Assembly: GCF_001436735.1 (NCBI RefSeq) | Contig: NZ_AYZE01000010.1 | Coordinates: 46,897-110,896, forward strand | Direction: 5' to 3' | DNA from: Liquorilactobacillus cacaonum DSM 21116 | Lineage (GTDB): Bacteria; Bacillota; Bacilli; Lactobacillales; Lactobacillaceae | Length of the DNA stretch: 64,000 nt | In this document: piece by piece, positions 63,987 through 64,000 of the stretch | How the letters are laid out: every line of letters begins with the position of its first letter | Position numbering within the stretch: the first letter of the stretch is position 1 | The notes under the pieces: generated by a model | What the model was told of the DNA's origin: nothing | Seen by the model: only the letters and a program-made list of their open reading frames with translations | The model's database searches: none | Made by a program: the position numbers and the translations under genes

Positions 63987-64000
63987 ACAAAGTTTCGACA

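Noticed and set aside
1..64000. CRISPR arrays, insertion sequences, prophage, tRNA genes
   Set aside because: I found no repeat-spacer pattern, transposase, integrase or cloverleaf on reading both strands.

Overview
The window is a 64 kb piece of chromosome from a low-GC Gram-positive bacterium, almost certainly a member of the Lactobacillaceae. The base composition is AT-rich. Shine-Dalgarno sites are strong (AAGGAGG or GAGGTGA), and TTG and GTG starts are common. The tmRNA tag ends in SYALAA. The gene order pepQ/ccpA divergent, comG-ytxK-ackA and yunD-yutD-yutF is typical of lactobacilli. The genus cannot be fixed from sequence alone; a Ligilactobacillus- or Liquorilactobacillus-like organism is my guess. 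Nearly everything is core genome. I see no insertion sequence, prophage, CRISPR array or tRNA gene.

Layout. 1-3.3 kb: cdaA (cut by the left edge), cdaR and glmM, the c-di-AMP synthase/cell-wall sugar module. 3.3-4.3 kb: two unrecognised small genes around a promoter-terminator unit without an ORF that looks like a CcpA-controlled small RNA. 4.4-9.6 kb: the high-affinity phosphate operon pstS-C-A-B-B-phoU behind a PhoP-type box. 9.7-12.5 kb: ferrous iron uptake (feoA, feoB, a small Cys-rich partner) behind a Fur-type box. 12.6-18.1 kb: fba, a DUF1836 regulator, a hemolysin-III family protein, RNase HI, an oxidoreductase, a small unknown protein and an L,D-transpeptidase-like protein. 18.1-18.5 kb: tmRNA. 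18.7-23.1 kb: a two-component system and a lipoteichoic acid synthase. 23.3-28.2 kb: an rRNA methyltransferase, a sugar transporter, pgi and a hydrolase.

28.2-36.9 kb: a histidinol-phosphatase followed by hisZGDBHAFIEC, which sits behind a histidine T-box leader with its own promoter. 36.9-47.4 kb: an oxidoreductase, a LysR/MFS divergent pair, a glycerol facilitator, the c-di-AMP receptor-like CBS protein, dapH-dapL (lysine/peptidoglycan precursor), an MscS channel, two envelope-associated small proteins and pepQ. 47.6-51 kb: ccpA, a VanZ-like protein, yebC and a ribokinase-like gene. 51.1-57.2 kb: the seven-gene comG competence pseudopilus operon, ytxK and ackA. 57.4-63.8 kb: yunD, yutD, yutF, a membrane protein, dedA and yumC on the minus strand, a cyclophilin and an S1-domain protein. 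The right end holds two tandem consensus promoters and the leader of a ribosomal RNA operon whose 16S gene lies just outside.

How it fits together: CcpA (47.6 kb) is a candidate repressor of the small RNA at 3.7 kb, whose pyrimidine-rich linker can pair with the ackA ribosome-binding region. c-di-AMP made by CdaA would be sensed by the CBS protein. PhoP-type repeats precede pst, and similar repeats precede pgi. Three closely spaced genes (rnhA, the small protein after the oxidoreductase, and the transpeptidase) appear to lack a normal start codon at the best-supported start and may use ATC or ATT.
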